Shown: positions 7,919 through 18,800, numbered from the stretch's first letter. The stretch is DNA of 64,000 nt from Tangfeifania diversioriginum (GCF_900141875.1 NZ_FQZE01000006.1:1-64000), one strand, 5' to 3'. The notes: a model not told the origin generated them from the letters alone. Program-made: numbers and translations.

Positions 7919-10165
7919 CTAAAACACTTCAGCATTTTGGATTAACCCGGTAACCTTTTGAACAGGCAAATCGAAAACCATAAAACGACGGTTATCAACC
8001 GGTACAACAGAATGATCACTATTTTCTTTAAAATTAAGTTCCTTGCCTGGTTCCTCAAATAATCGCATTTTACTTTTTTCAACATCAATTTTCAGGAAAG
8101 CTTCACCACGAATATGCCAATAGCATAGCCACGTTTCACCATTTCTGTTGAACACGAAAGCCTTTATATCAGGAGAATCATTCGCCGGTTTAGCGATTTG
8201 CTGATATGTAAAAAACTCAAATTTTCCCTCTTCGTCTTTCAGTAAAATGTGCTCCTGGTCAGGTTGTTTTAACTGTTCTTTTTGTTTCTCAGTTAACAAT
8301 TCTCCAATGCGAACATCTTCCCAGTTTCGGATAATTTTCAGATTGTCCCATGTTCGGGGATGGGCTTTCAATTCTTCGAGTTTACCCATCAGAGCGATAG
8401 GACAATCCCATGCTGCAGCCCGGCTGCATATATATTCATACATGTCGGGTTGCATTCCTTCTTTAGTGCTATCGGGTGCCAGGTAATCGTTCCATCCAAA
8501 ATTTATTGAAGTAAAATCCTGTGCAGTAAATTGGGCAGCATACATCGGATACTTTTGTGTTGCCTGACGAATCACTTCCGGTGCAAATAAATCAAACGCA
8601 TTTCCTCTGGTTATAATATGCCAGCTGTAGTGCGATTTAATAGCACCCTCCGATAATAAAGGAGCATTTTTAAACGCATTGTAAACTATTGACTGTGATC
8701 GGGCAACATGGAACCAATATGGCGGATGAACATCTTCGGCCCCATCAAAATAAATAAACTCAAAACCAGCAGCATCATATATTTTTGCAATACGTTCAGC
8801 TAATTCCTGCTGAATACTTGTATTTTGATCAAACCGGATAAAGAGTGGCCAGGTATCTACATCGAGCAAGCCAAACTTGAATCCTTTTTCAACAGGTTTA
8901 ATTTTTGAACCGAGCACACCACGCTTACATCCGATGAATTGATAAGGAAAGGTTGTAGTGTAATTCTCGTATGAGATTAACTCATTCCCTAATTTCAATA
9001 ACCGACGTCCCTCTTCAAGTGTGCAACCTTCGGGATTTTCCTCAATCTGTATAATATCTGAAGAGTTGTCAATCGAATCGGCTAATGTAAAAATGCGCCT
9101 CAGATTAAGCCTGGCATCAGGAACCGGACTGACATACGGATCGTTTCTGGCAGCTTTGTTATAGTGAATATGAAAACCAGGAATCATTCCTGCCTCTCTG
9201 ATTTTTTGTGTAATGAACTTTAAATCATCCATGCCGTTGGGATATTCAGGCCGCCACGGGAAATGGCCCATTGAAAGAGCAAAATCTGTATAATACAACA
9301 CGATCATACGAAAGCCACCTTCTTTTGCAAAAGCAATGTGCTCATCAATATTTTTTGTAGTTACATTACGCAATTCGTAATAGGAATATTTGTATTCTTC
9401 CCTTCGTCTGCTTTCAACTCCCAGGGGCAGGTTGTAATCCTTTTCAAGTTGATCGATCCTGTCCAATAACTTATCTTTTTGAGTTGTAATTAAAGCTGCC
9501 CCAACATTCATAAGCTTTACCCGGTTTTCCATACCTGCATAAAGCAAATGATAATTATTCCGGTCGAATGCATCGATACGTGCAAATTCATCTGTAGCCA
9601 ATAAATTTACAGCCACATCATCGTCCCACACAACATTAAGCCATTCGCCCATGTGCCTGCGTTTTTTTACGGGTAATTGAAGTAAAGTAAACTCATCAAT
9701 TTCAGTTGGCCTTTTAATACCAAACTTTTCAATTTCGTAATCCAGATTTGTAAGTTTGAAACCGATATAGTTGTCAGTAATATTCAGTGATATGGTTGCA
9801 GTGTAAGCAATTTTTTCAAAACCAACTATTAATTCATTTCCAATCCTGTAAATTGTGTCGGCCCCAAATGTTCGCGGTTTTGCCGGGTAGGTAAGAAAAA
9901 GTTCGTTATCGTATGGACGGTATTCTGTTATGGCGAAAGCAGGTGTATTCGTCCCAGTTTCAAGACACTCCTGTCCTGTTTCTTTATGAATCAAACTAAT
10001 AGCCTCACCTTTTGCACTAAAGACAAGTTGCATTTCAGCATTTTCGATTATGACTTGATTCAGATTTTTTCCCCTTTCTTCTGCAATGATTTCATTAGTG
10101 AAGAAAAGGAAAAGAAAGAATAACGATAATGTTTTCAGTTTGCTTTTAACCAACGAATTAAACAT
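7919..10165 (-). CDS. Large secreted TIM-barrel protein, putative glycoside hydrolase
   Basis: A 748-residue exported protein (signal peptide about residues 1-28). The first 230 residues look like a beta-sandwich as found ahead of clan-D type glycosidases. Then comes a barrel-like region with strand motifs FRMIVLYYTDFALSMG, a loop GMIPGFHIHYN, and FIYFDGAEDV near residue 470, in which the Asp is placed like a catalytic nucleophile of GH27/GH36/GH31-like enzymes. The last 100 residues resemble a small beta domain. I do not recognise a named family with certainty. The ATG at 10165 is followed by a good hydrophobic core. It is 7 bp downstream of the DUF4434 gene, so the two are certainly co-transcribed and probably act on the same glycan. 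Confidence 0.6.
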   Translation of the reverse strand: MFNSLVKSKLKTLSLFFLFLFFTNEIIAEERGKNLNQVIIENAEMQLVFSAKGEAISLIHKETGQECLETGTNTPAFAITEYRPYDNELFLTYPAKPRTFGADTIYRIGNELIVGFEKIAYTATISLNITDNYIGFKLTNLDYEIEKFGIKRPTEIDEFTLLQLPVKKRRHMGEWLNVVWDDDVAVNLLATDEFARIDAFDRNNYHLLYAGMENRVKLMNVGAALITTQKDKLLDRIDQLEKDYNLPLGVESRRREEYKYSYYELRNVTTKNIDEHIAFAKEGGFRMIVLYYTDFALSMGHFPWRPEYPNGMDDLKFITQKIREAGMIPGFHIHYNKAARNDPYVSPVPDARLNLRRIFTLADSIDNSSDIIQIEENPEGCTLEEGRRLLKLGNELISYENYTTTFPYQFIGCKRGVLGSKIKPVEKGFKFGLLDVDTWPLFIRFDQNTSIQQELAERIAKIYDAAGFEFIYFDGAEDVHPPYWFHVARSQSIVYNAFKNAPLLSEGAIKSHYSWHIITRGNAFDLFAPEVIRQATQKYPMYAAQFTAQDFTSINFGWNDYLAPDSTKEGMQPDMYEYICSRAAAWDCPIALMGKLEELKAHPRTWDNLKIIRNWEDVRIGELLTEKQKEQLKQPDQEHILLKDEEGKFEFFTYQQIAKPANDSPDIKAFVFNRNGETWLCYWHIRGEAFLKIDVEKSKMRLFEEPGKELNFKENSDHSVVPVDNRRFMVFDLPVQKVTGLIQNAEVF

Positions 10166-10172
10166 CTCAAAT

Positions 10173-11225
10173 TTATTTTATAAAACCATTCTTCTGAAGT
10201 GTTTGATAAAGTTCGGTAGAATTTGGATGGCCTGCAAATGCATCAGAATCAGGAGCATTCATTAATCCCATGTACTGATAAATGAATATTTTCTCCACGT
10301 AAGGAGAAACCGCTTCCAATTGTCTGATAACCCGTTCTGCCGGAGCTGGCAAGAGAGCACTTTGATAAACCTGTCCTTCAAATTGGAAAACCTCCACATC
10401 AGCCCATATTCTTGACTTTGCAGCTTTTTTATGCAGCTTATATAAACTTTTAAAAAATCCGGCACTCTCTTCTACTTTGGTCTTTTCAACACCTATTTCA
10501 TCCTGATAGGCTATAAAATCCACATTCAACTGTTCAATTTGCCGTTGATGTCTATCGTCTGCTATAACATTGCGTGTTCCATAAGGAGCAATAAGCGTTT
10601 TGGCTTTAGGTGTAAGCTTTGCTGCTTCGGAAGAGGAACTATTTACATAGTTAATAAAAAAGTCATCGTAATGTCCCTGTATTCCTGTTTCATTTGGATA
10701 GTACCAGCCATAAAAACTTTTGTGATGTCCATATTTTTCAGCAATTTCATTCATCGCCCGGAGCCTGATTTTTTCAACCTCTTTATCTTGCATCAAAAAA
10801 GCGGGCTTTGTCCATTCTCCAAAAAAACCATTGCTTACAAAAAATTTAATGCCGTACTTATCTGCAGCCGACAATACAACTTCCAGAGGATCCTCGCAAG
10901 CCAGCTGATGTTTGGGAAGAAATTTCGATGGATAAAAGGTTTTATCTCGAATTGCGGTATTCAGTAATACCAGATAACGAATGCCGGATTGTGCGATTTC
11001 TTTAATTTTATACTCCCACTGATTAGCTGTAAATTCAGCCAGAGTGGGATTCCAATATTTTCCTTCGGCCAAACTATGATGCTGAAATTCAAACCAGGAA
11101 CCCTCTATCGGCTTAATTCCGGCCGATCCATTCAGTTGAGCCATCAGTTCCGGTGCTACCCCTAAGCCCAATGCAGTTACTCCTATTGATTTGCAAAAAT
11201 TTCTTCTTGTTGTTTTTGTCTTCAT
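10173..11225 (-). CDS. DUF4434-type TIM-barrel protein, putative glycosidase
   Basis: A 350-residue protein resembling DUF4434. It starts with a Tat-like leader (KTTRRNFCKSIGVTALGLG), so export by Tat is likely. The barrel begins after residue 40; ITYLVLL-like strand 2 (GIRYLVLLNTAIRD), DKYGIKFFVSNGF, and FYGWYYPNE near residue 175 follow the pattern of retaining glycosidases of clan A, with the Glu of YPNE in the acid/base position. The region around FIAYQDEIGVE and the C-terminal FIYQYMGLMNAP would hold later strands. No enzyme activity is established for this family as far as I know. The neighbours are two further barrel enzymes, so a role in cleaving the locus's glycan is inferred. Confidence 0.65.
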   Translation of the reverse strand: MKTKTTRRNFCKSIGVTALGLGVAPELMAQLNGSAGIKPIEGSWFEFQHHSLAEGKYWNPTLAEFTANQWEYKIKEIAQSGIRYLVLLNTAIRDKTFYPSKFLPKHQLACEDPLEVVLSAADKYGIKFFVSNGFFGEWTKPAFLMQDKEVEKIRLRAMNEIAEKYGHHKSFYGWYYPNETGIQGHYDDFFINYVNSSSSEAAKLTPKAKTLIAPYGTRNVIADDRHQRQIEQLNVDFIAYQDEIGVEKTKVEESAGFFKSLYKLHKKAAKSRIWADVEVFQFEGQVYQSALLPAPAERVIRQLEAVSPYVEKIFIYQYMGLMNAPDSDAFAGHPNSTELYQTLQKNGFIK

Positions 11226-11268
11226 TACTTACCCATTATTTTTTATTATCAAATAACATTTGTTTTTT

Positions 11269-11299
11269 GATAGCCCGAAACTTTTATTGCCGGGTTATC
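11269..11299. repeat. Inverted repeat between the GHL10-like and DUF4434 genes
   Basis: GATAGCCCG at 11269-11277 and CGGGTTATC at 11291-11299 pair over 8 of 9 bases with a 13-base loop. On the minus strand it is followed by an A-run, not a T-run, so it is not a standard terminator for the upstream gene. An RNA-processing or mRNA-stability hairpin is possible. The rest of the 124-bp spacer holds nothing I can identify. Confidence 0.45.
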
Positions 11300-11349
11300 T
11301 CTTTGAAAAATTATTTCTTTGATAAAACGACCACAAAAAAATAAAACTC

Positions 11350-12669
11350 CTAATTATTAGAATATTCAATTGCCCTGTCGATACCTTTTTTTACGGCATC
11401 CCACTGATTATACATATTTAAATAAATCATATCGAAAAACATCAATCCATCACCTACAGTTAAAGCAATAAAAACTGCTTCTTCCGCATCATTGGGTTTA
11501 TTTTCGAAATTCAACCCGTAAAGACTTCCGCAAACAGCAACATCCCCCAAAGTTACTTTTTTAGCATTCAAAATTGCCCCCTCTACACTCCATTCATTTT
11601 CTGCACCATACAAAGTTTGGCCGTATGCTCCGGTCATGTACAGGTCGAGAAGTGAGGCATATCCATAGTTTTTGTATTCCGGAGTAGCCCAGGAATAATG
11701 AAGAGAAGCATCAAACCGGTTACTGGCCCAATTCACTCCTTCGTTGTAATAAGATGAATACCACGACCCGGTATATGTTCCGAATTTGATATCCGGATTT
11801 ATTTCTTTTACCTTTTTTCTTGCATTTTCGAAAAGATCATAAATGGTTTTAGCTCTAAATTCCAACCACTTTTTATAGTGTGTTCCGGGCTCTACCTTAT
11901 CCCCCTTCCAGGTAAAAACAGAATATGGAAAAGAATTTACCGTGGTGCCGATATATTTTTCAAACTCAACTTTTGTAAGTGGAGAAAAATCACTTTCAAT
12001 TGAATTAAAGCGGGCTCTGTCCAGAATAATGCCATCGACATTCGAATAATTTTGAGCCAGATCTTCCACTATTGACAAGAGATATGTTTGCACTTCGGGA
12101 TTTACCGGATTAAAAAATTTTGCATGCGATTTTTCATCGTCCATAATTGAAATAATCCCTGAAGGATAATAGAGTTGTGTTGCCCAGGAACTCTTGTCAG
12201 TCTCCCGGTACAAAACACCTCCGTCGCGAATATTTCCACCAACCATAATGTTGATGTTTGCATTCACTTTTAATCCCAGATTATGGGCCTCTTCGATAAA
12301 TGTACCCAGATAATCCCAGGTGGCAGTCCTTTCAATATTGCCTAACTTTTTTATTTGTTCAACAATACCACTTTCATACAGAACATCTCCGCACGTTGGC
12401 CTCACATCCACAACCACTTCAGTGAACCCTGTATTTTTTGCTTTAACCAGGCAATTCCGAACATTTTCTTTGCTGTTTGCCAGATATTCAAAATTCGCCG
12501 AAGCGTCAATCCATAAGATTTTGGGTTTTTCGCTCACTGGAACAGATGGCTGCTGCACAGGAGGTTCTTTCCACTGCACCTCATCATCTCCGAGTTTGTT
12601 GCCTTCAGGGCTTGAACAGGAAGCATGTATGAGCAGGTAAAAAAATGCGATATAAAATTTTATTTTCAT
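11350..12669 (-). CDS. GHL10-like lipoprotein, putative TIM-barrel glycosidase
   Basis: A roughly 439-residue lipoprotein. The ATG at 12669 is preferred because it gives a compact signal (MKIKFYIAFFYLLIHASC); an ATG six codons earlier is possible. After a spacer of about 30 residues the barrel begins with KILWIDASANF and NVRNCLVKAKNTGFTEVVVDVRP cut across strands 1 and 2, typical of glycosyl-hydrolase-like 10 proteins (also called DUF187-like). Further blocks are EAHNLGLKVNANINIMVGG, the YSNVDGIILDRARF strand with a conserved Asp-Arg, and PDIKFGTYTGSW. It lies downstream of a terminator, so it may start a separate transcript with the DUF4434 gene. Substrate unknown. Confidence 0.65.
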   Translation of the reverse strand: MKIKFYIAFFYLLIHASCSSPEGNKLGDDEVQWKEPPVQQPSVPVSEKPKILWIDASANFEYLANSKENVRNCLVKAKNTGFTEVVVDVRPTCGDVLYESGIVEQIKKLGNIERTATWDYLGTFIEEAHNLGLKVNANINIMVGGNIRDGGVLYRETDKSSWATQLYYPSGIISIMDDEKSHAKFFNPVNPEVQTYLLSIVEDLAQNYSNVDGIILDRARFNSIESDFSPLTKVEFEKYIGTTVNSFPYSVFTWKGDKVEPGTHYKKWLEFRAKTIYDLFENARKKVKEINPDIKFGTYTGSWYSSYYNEGVNWASNRFDASLHYSWATPEYKNYGYASLLDLYMTGAYGQTLYGAENEWSVEGAILNAKKVTLGDVAVCGSLYGLNFENKPNDAEEAVFIALTVGDGLMFFDMIYLNMYNQWDAVKKGIDRAIEYSNN

Positions 12670-12740
12670 GGCAAAAAGAAAAAGCATTCTGAACTAAAGC
12701 AATAATTACGGAATTGAATCAATAAGCAAGCATGTAAAAA

Positions 12741-12814
12741 AGGGGCTGAACTTTTATTGAGTTCTTTTCATATTTGTTACAATATAAAATATTCAATATC
12801 AATATTCAGCCCCT
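12741..12814 (-). terminator. Terminator closing the susCD-like transcript
   Basis: On the minus strand AGGGGCTGAA (12814-12805) pairs perfectly with TTCAGCCCCT (12750-12741), followed by a run of T. The loop is long (54 bases) and AT-rich, and a smaller imperfect hairpin (CCTTTTATT/AATAAAAAGG, about 12820-12845) precedes it. It lies 33 bp after the stop of the SusE/F-position gene, so it probably separates the high-level susCD transcript from the downstream enzymes. Confidence 0.7.
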
Positions 12815-12846
12815 CTCAACACCTTTTTATTTCGAATAAAAGGTTA

Positions 12847-14238
12847 TTAATAGATTTCCCAGAGTTCCACGCCGCCGTTAGTGCATAAGAATGCAACAAC
12901 AGCCGATTGTCCGTCCGGACTGACCTTCACCTTCACATCGCCGGTAACATTTCCGTTACTGGCGTAATTGGGATCCATTGGAAAATTGAGCCAATCATTC
13001 CATGCTCTGAATTTAATCAAATCCATGACAGATGAGATTTCGTTTGGCCTGAGCATTACTTTTCTGACATCGAAAATTTCTCTCATCCAATTGAAAGCAT
13101 TCTGCTCTATAAAAAACATATAAAAGGCTCCATCCATTTGAGCATAGTCAAAAGCGTGGCCCCCACCTAACCATTGATGGTAAACATCCTGAATGTGATG
13201 TTCTGACTGATAGATTGGCTGATTGGTTGTACCATCCATATAGGTAATGGCAACTTTGGCAACCCCGTTCTCATACCGGGCCACAAAATAGTTACTGTTG
13301 GCACCAACCTCTATCGGTACAATTTTGGCTTGTACACCCATGGTATAATCGAGTGAATAATCGACCCTTCTGGGCTCTTCTGACACGACCTGCCCGTTTT
13401 TGATTTCCCACTGCAGGAACATATTTTTATTGGAGAGGGCCAGGTAGAGGAAAGCATGATCGGTCATATCACCTCTTACATAAATCTTTCTGCCAATCTG
13501 TACTCCCGGAATATCCAGTACATATTCAAACAGCAGTTCAGGGTTTGCCGATACCCCTTCCCACCAGTACATGTGTATCACATCACCTTCGGCAACACCA
13601 AAGTTACATGAAGCAATATTTCCGGCATCATCGGTGGCCATGTGCAGCGGCACAGTCCTTTGAAGATCTCCCCAGTCGATTCCTTCCATCGAAATATCAC
13701 CGGCTTTTTCTCCGTCAGAAATGTTAACGTAAAAAAATCCGCCTCTGTCGTGTACTACAACATAATCGCCACTGAAACCCACCGCACCATTGTTATGGTC
13801 GGTAAAATTTAGTTCCGTAGCAGTTCTTTTCCACAGAGTACGGTGCTGATACTGGACACTTAATTGAGCTTCGATTGTATAAGCCTGTCTTGCTCCATCG
13901 GCTCCTACTACTTCAAACTGATAAGGTTCAGATAAATCCACCGGGCCTTCAAAAGCGGGCTCAACGCGCGCGTTGTTGGGAATACTGGCAGACACATTGA
14001 TTTTTGTCATATCAGTAGTTTTAAGCCCGTTAATATCTGCCTCAACTACAATAGACCCATCTGTTTCTGTTTCATCTACAGTGATTTTGGTATCAATCAG
14101 ATCGGAGGTTAAAAAACTAAGTGTGGTCAGTTTATTTCCGGCCGTAGGAATCAATTCTTCAGCCTCCTGACATCCAGTTGCCAGAATTATCACACTAAGA
14201 ACAAATAATGACAATATTTTATTCATATTTTTTCTCAT
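12847..14238 (-). CDS. SusE/F-position surface lipoprotein, DUF5018-like
   Basis: A 463-residue lipoprotein (lipobox ILATGC, Cys about 23 from the first Met; a second ATG at 14226 would also give a good signal). The N-terminal 100 residues look like an Ig-like domain resembling DUF5018: ITVDETETDGSIVVEADINGL cut by a short linker, then YQFEVVGADGARQAYTIEA. The remaining 340 residues are rich in repeated aromatic beta-blades (GAVGFSGDYVVVHDRGG, FYVNISDG), suggesting a propeller. It directly follows SusD (14 bp), the usual place for a surface glycan-binding protein. Binding of the locus's glycan at the cell surface is inferred from position. Confidence 0.7.
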   Translation of the reverse strand: MRKNMNKILSLFVLSVIILATGCQEAEELIPTAGNKLTTLSFLTSDLIDTKITVDETETDGSIVVEADINGLKTTDMTKINVSASIPNNARVEPAFEGPVDLSEPYQFEVVGADGARQAYTIEAQLSVQYQHRTLWKRTATELNFTDHNNGAVGFSGDYVVVHDRGGFFYVNISDGEKAGDISMEGIDWGDLQRTVPLHMATDDAGNIASCNFGVAEGDVIHMYWWEGVSANPELLFEYVLDIPGVQIGRKIYVRGDMTDHAFLYLALSNKNMFLQWEIKNGQVVSEEPRRVDYSLDYTMGVQAKIVPIEVGANSNYFVARYENGVAKVAITYMDGTTNQPIYQSEHHIQDVYHQWLGGGHAFDYAQMDGAFYMFFIEQNAFNWMREIFDVRKVMLRPNEISSVMDLIKFRAWNDWLNFPMDPNYASNGNVTGDVKVKVSPDGQSAVVAFLCTNGGVELWEIY

Positions 14239-14252
14239 AACTTTTCAATTTT

Positions 14253-15875
14253 TTACCATAACGGTGTTTGTATGCACAAAGGATTGTTATTTATCTCACT
14301 TTGAGGCACAGGTAATTTATAATAGCTTTCTTTAAACACCCGGTTTTGATCGTCACACTCTACCGTTTCAAAGATGAATGAATCGCCATCTTTTGTAATC
14401 TTGGTTCCATGCATTCTTTTACCGTCAAGCACATCTACAGCAATTCTCCAACGACGCAAATCCCAAAGGCGATGACCTTCAAAAGCCAGTTCAACCTTGC
14501 GTTCTTCCCTGATGATTTCACGCAAAGCTTCTTTGTCTGTGACGGTTATTTTCGGCAGTTTAGCTCTTTCCCGTACTTTATTGAGAGACACCAGAGCTTC
14601 GGCTCCTCTTCCCAATTCGTTGAGTGCCTCTGCATGATTCAGCAACACTTCCGCGTACCTTACTTCGTACCAGGTTTGAGCGCTTACTCCATCCATCGGG
14701 GCATCTTCATCAATCATTTTCCTGATATAATAACCTGTAGTAGTTCCTCCGCCACTTTGCTGTGAACCATATTGTTCAAAGCCATCTGTGCCGCCAACAA
14801 AAGTCTCAATCGTGCGACCTTTCCATGATGCGCCATTATAGAGTACAGAAGCATAAAACCGGGGTTCCCTGTTTGCATAAGGATTGGCAGCATGCTCCGG
14901 ATTATTCCAGTCGAATTCACTGCCATCTGCCATCCGGTAAGAATCTACCATTTCAAGTGTTGGTCCGGCAATGCCAATAATGCCTTCGCTCTTATCTCCC
15001 TTTGGACTGTACAATTTATGGAAACCATGCCCTAAGGTACCTCCAAAACGATAACTCAGAACTCCCTCTTTGCTATCTTTTGTTTTAAAAACTTTATCAT
15101 AATCCGACTCAAGCTGGTATAAATCGCCTTCTTCTTTTATCACTTCTTCTGCGGCATCAACCGCATCCTGCCACCTTTCTGCATAAAGCATTACTCTCGA
15201 TTTATAACCTAATACTCCACCCCTTGTCAGACGGCCTAAATCGGCATTGTCCCATTTACGTGGAAGATTAGCAGCAGCAAAATCCATTTCCTTTATGATA
15301 AAGTCATAGCATTCACTCTCGGTACTTCTTGCTTTGAATGCCTCGTTTGGTCCATCGATATAGTCTCTGATGATTATTCCACCGTGGCTTCTTACCAGCA
15401 TAAAATGCAGAAATCCTCTAAAAAACCTTGCCTGGGCTTCCATTAGTATTTTATCCGCTTCGTCATAGGTGGCATAATTCTCCAACCCAAATAAAAATTC
15501 ATTAATCCTTCGAATCCGGTTATATTCATAGGAATAATCGGAAAGAACCGGATTATTGGGACTAATAATTGAACTGAGGATTGTTTTATTTACATCACCT
15601 CCGTTAGCTCCCATAACATGTTGATTATATTTTACGATATCGCTAAACCCATCGTTCAACGCTACTCCTGCGTATTTTTTGCCATAAGGGCCGTATTCGT
15701 ATATAGGCTTATATAAACCATTGATATACAAATAGGTATTCTCCATTGTTTTCCATATCTCTGCTTCTGTGTAAACCGTGCGAGGTTCCGGATTGAGATA
15801 ATCCTCACTACAGGCACCTAACAGAAGAAAAGAGACCAGAAAAAGTAACTGATACTTGATTTTACTTATTTTCAT
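14253..15875 (-). CDS. susD-like: SusD/RagB-family surface glycan-binding lipoprotein
   Basis: A 540-residue SusD homologue. Signal peptide with lipobox LLGAC (Cys about 22), then SEDYLNPEP typical of mature SusD N-termini. The TPR-like helices include MEAQARFFRGFLHFMLVRSHGG and the C-terminal RYAEVLLNHAEALNELG, followed by REIIREERKVELAFEGHRLWDLRRW, all hallmark blocks (each shortened here to its core). SusD proteins lid the TonB-dependent transporter on the outer membrane and deliver oligosaccharides. It is 12 bp downstream of the SusC gene. The paired transporter and this protein define the import step of the left-hand locus. Confidence 0.95.
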   Translation of the reverse strand: MKISKIKYQLLFLVSFLLLGACSEDYLNPEPRTVYTEAEIWKTMENTYLYINGLYKPIYEYGPYGKKYAGVALNDGFSDIVKYNQHVMGANGGDVNKTILSSIISPNNPVLSDYSYEYNRIRRINEFLFGLENYATYDEADKILMEAQARFFRGFLHFMLVRSHGGIIIRDYIDGPNEAFKARSTESECYDFIIKEMDFAAANLPRKWDNADLGRLTRGGVLGYKSRVMLYAERWQDAVDAAEEVIKEEGDLYQLESDYDKVFKTKDSKEGVLSYRFGGTLGHGFHKLYSPKGDKSEGIIGIAGPTLEMVDSYRMADGSEFDWNNPEHAANPYANREPRFYASVLYNGASWKGRTIETFVGGTDGFEQYGSQQSGGGTTTGYYIRKMIDEDAPMDGVSAQTWYEVRYAEVLLNHAEALNELGRGAEALVSLNKVRERAKLPKITVTDKEALREIIREERKVELAFEGHRLWDLRRWRIAVDVLDGKRMHGTKITKDGDSFIFETVECDDQNRVFKESYYKLPVPQSEINNNPLCIQTPLW

Positions 15876-15887
15876 TGTTATTTCGTT

Positions 15888-18800
15888 TTAAAATGTTACA
15901 CTTACACCAAACTCATAAGTACGTTGTTGTGGATAATATCCGTTGCTGATTTCAGGCGCTTCCGGGTCGATGCCATACTTATTCAAACCTGACCATGTGA
16001 GAAGATTGGATCCTGTGAAACTTAACCTGACCACATCAATCCCGGCTGCTTTTAAGTAGTTGCTGTTTACGGTATATCCGATCTGAGCATTTTTTAATCT
16101 AAGATAACCAGCATTACGCATCCACCAGGAAGAAGCCCATCCGTTAGCATTGCCCACTTCGGCTGCCACTGTAGTCAGACGGGCAAACTCTGCGTCCGGG
16201 TTTTCCGGAGTCCAGCTGTCTTCAATCAGGAATCGGGGCGAATTACCGTTTCCATGGAAGGGACGGGTGTATATGGTAGCATCTACTGCACCATTTGCAT
16301 AAACACCGCTCAAAAACATATCGCGGATTGCTGCACCCTGGAAAAAGATTGATCCATCAAAATTCTTCCACGAAGCTCCCAGATTCATACCATACATCAA
16401 TTCTGGGAAACTGCTGTTTCCAAGAAATGTATAATCCTGAGCACTCTCGATCTTTCCATCACCGTTCAAATCTTTATACAAAATATCTCCGGGACGGATT
16501 TGACTTATTTTTTGAAGGTGACTGAGCGTTGGTGTATTCATAATCTGCTCTTCCGACTGGAAAAGACCTTCGGCAATAAATCCCATTTTTTCACCCATTT
16601 TTCTTCCGGTGCGTTTTTGATAAGCTGGTGTATTCGGACTTTCATTCATCTTCAGAATTTTATTCCGTGACCATCCCAAATTCCCTTTTATATTATAGGA
16701 TACTTCACCTATTTTATTGTTATGTGTCAATACCAATTCCAATCCGCGGTTTTCCACTTCACCTCCATTAACTGTCCCGGGGTAATTACCACCCAGCGAT
16801 GGTGGGAAAAGACTACCTCCGCCGATTAAGATGTCGCGGGTATGCTTATAGAAATAGTCAAATTCCATTCCGAAGATGCCCTTGTCCAACATCATCTCGA
16901 ACCCCACATTGTAGGTAGCGGTTTTTTCCCAGGTGATATCCCGGTTCACCTCTCCTGCTGTATATACAGAAATGTATTCTTTGTCACCAATATAGATAGT
17001 TGCCGGATTTCTTCTCATCATATTCAGATAAGCAAACTGCCCCACATTAAGGTCATTACCAAGGACTCCGGCAGAAGCACGCAACTTCAGGTTTGCAATC
17101 TTATCCTTCAAATTACTAAAGAAAGGCTCCTCGGATATTCTCCATCCGACCGATGCAGCGGGAAAGAATCCCCAACGGTTCTGTGGGGGGAAACGGGAAG
17201 ATCCATCATAGCGAGCTGCCAATTCAACCAGGTATTTGTAGTCGTAGGCATAATTAAATCTACCTACAAAACCGGCGCGTCTGAAAATACTGCTATTCCC
17301 CCACGCATTGGGCCTTCCATTATTATCCTTGATGTCATTCCCCATATCCAGTTCATGCAAGGTAGTTACATCATAATCGATGGCCACTGCACCAAGATTC
17401 TCCCCTTCCTGTACAGCTTCCTCAAAGAGAAATAATCCTGCAAAATCATGTTTGCCAAACGTGTTTGCATAGTTGATTGATGGTTGTAAAGTTTTCCGGT
17501 AGAATTGACTGTTTGCATGAGTAAATGCTTCCACGTTGTTTGCTGTTACTGACAAATTGGTCAATACTTCCGAATAGGTATTGGTAGCTATGTCATAACT
17601 GTTCACCATTTCGGGAGCTGCCCATGCCCGTCGTGTGGTATAGTCTTTATCGTAACTCATTTTAATACCCAGCTCAAGTCCTTCAACCCAGGGGAGTTCC
17701 CATGCAAATTTTGCAGAGGTCTGAAGAATATTCAAAACCGAATTATTGTAGCCTACATTGTTATATACCAACGGGTTAAGAGTGTTATTCTTATTAAAAT
17801 GCCCTACCGTAGGTAAACCATCGTATGTAGTAGGCAAAAATGGAAATACTTTTGATGCCAAAGTAATCGGGTTGTTCCATGCCTGATTTGACACACCGAA
17901 ATATCCCGATTTACGATCTTCCTGACGTGCGGCCATATCCAACTCCAACCGAAATCCATGATTCAGATTCACATCGATATTGGAGCGTACATTGTAGCGC
18001 TGGAAATCAAAGTTATCAATAATCCCATCTTGTGATAGATAACCTGCCGACAAGAAGTATTTTACAAATTCATTTCCTCCATTTACATTTATATTGTGAT
18101 GTGTTGAGAAGGAACCCGGCTTCATGATTTCATCAAACCAATTGGTATTTTGAATTTTTCCTTCCGGATCGCCATTTAAAGCTTTTTCATAAAGACTCTG
18201 GGTGAAGATCGGTTCTTTTCCGTCCATTTCAAGAGCCTTGTTATACCATTTTATAAAATCCGGTCCATCGAGGAATTCAGGAAAAAGTGTATTTTGATTG
18301 TATGCAACTTTCCCTGTGTAGGTAATTTTTGGCTCTTGTAAAGTCCCACGTTTTGTAGTAACCAAAATTACACCACCTGCCCCCTGAACACCATAAACTG
18401 CTGCCGCAGAAGCATCTTTCAAAATAGATATTTTATCGATGTCGTTTGGGTCCAGCTGTGCAAAACTCCGTTGTACACCGTCCACAATCAAAGTGGCTGA
18501 ACTATTTCCCAAAGTAGAAAGCCCCCGCACACGTATGGAGGAACCGTCAGCCCCCGGTTGTCCTGAAGTTTGCAGGGTAGTCAGGCCAGGTAATTTTCCC
18601 CCAAGTGCAGAAGTGATATTGCCTGAGGGAGCCTGCAGCAGTTCTTTACTTTCTATCTGTGCTACAGAACCTGTAACACTCACTTTTTTCTGAGTTCCAT
18701 AACCTACCACAATAACTTCGTCAAGCTCTTCTGTGTCCTCCTCCATGGTAACATCCAGATATGTTCTGCCACCCAGGGCAACCTCTTGTCCTGAATAACC

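Noticed and set aside
16842-17435. 197-codon plus-strand open frame
   Set aside because: It is antisense inside the SusC barrel region, where strand and barrel motifs on the minus strand are clear.
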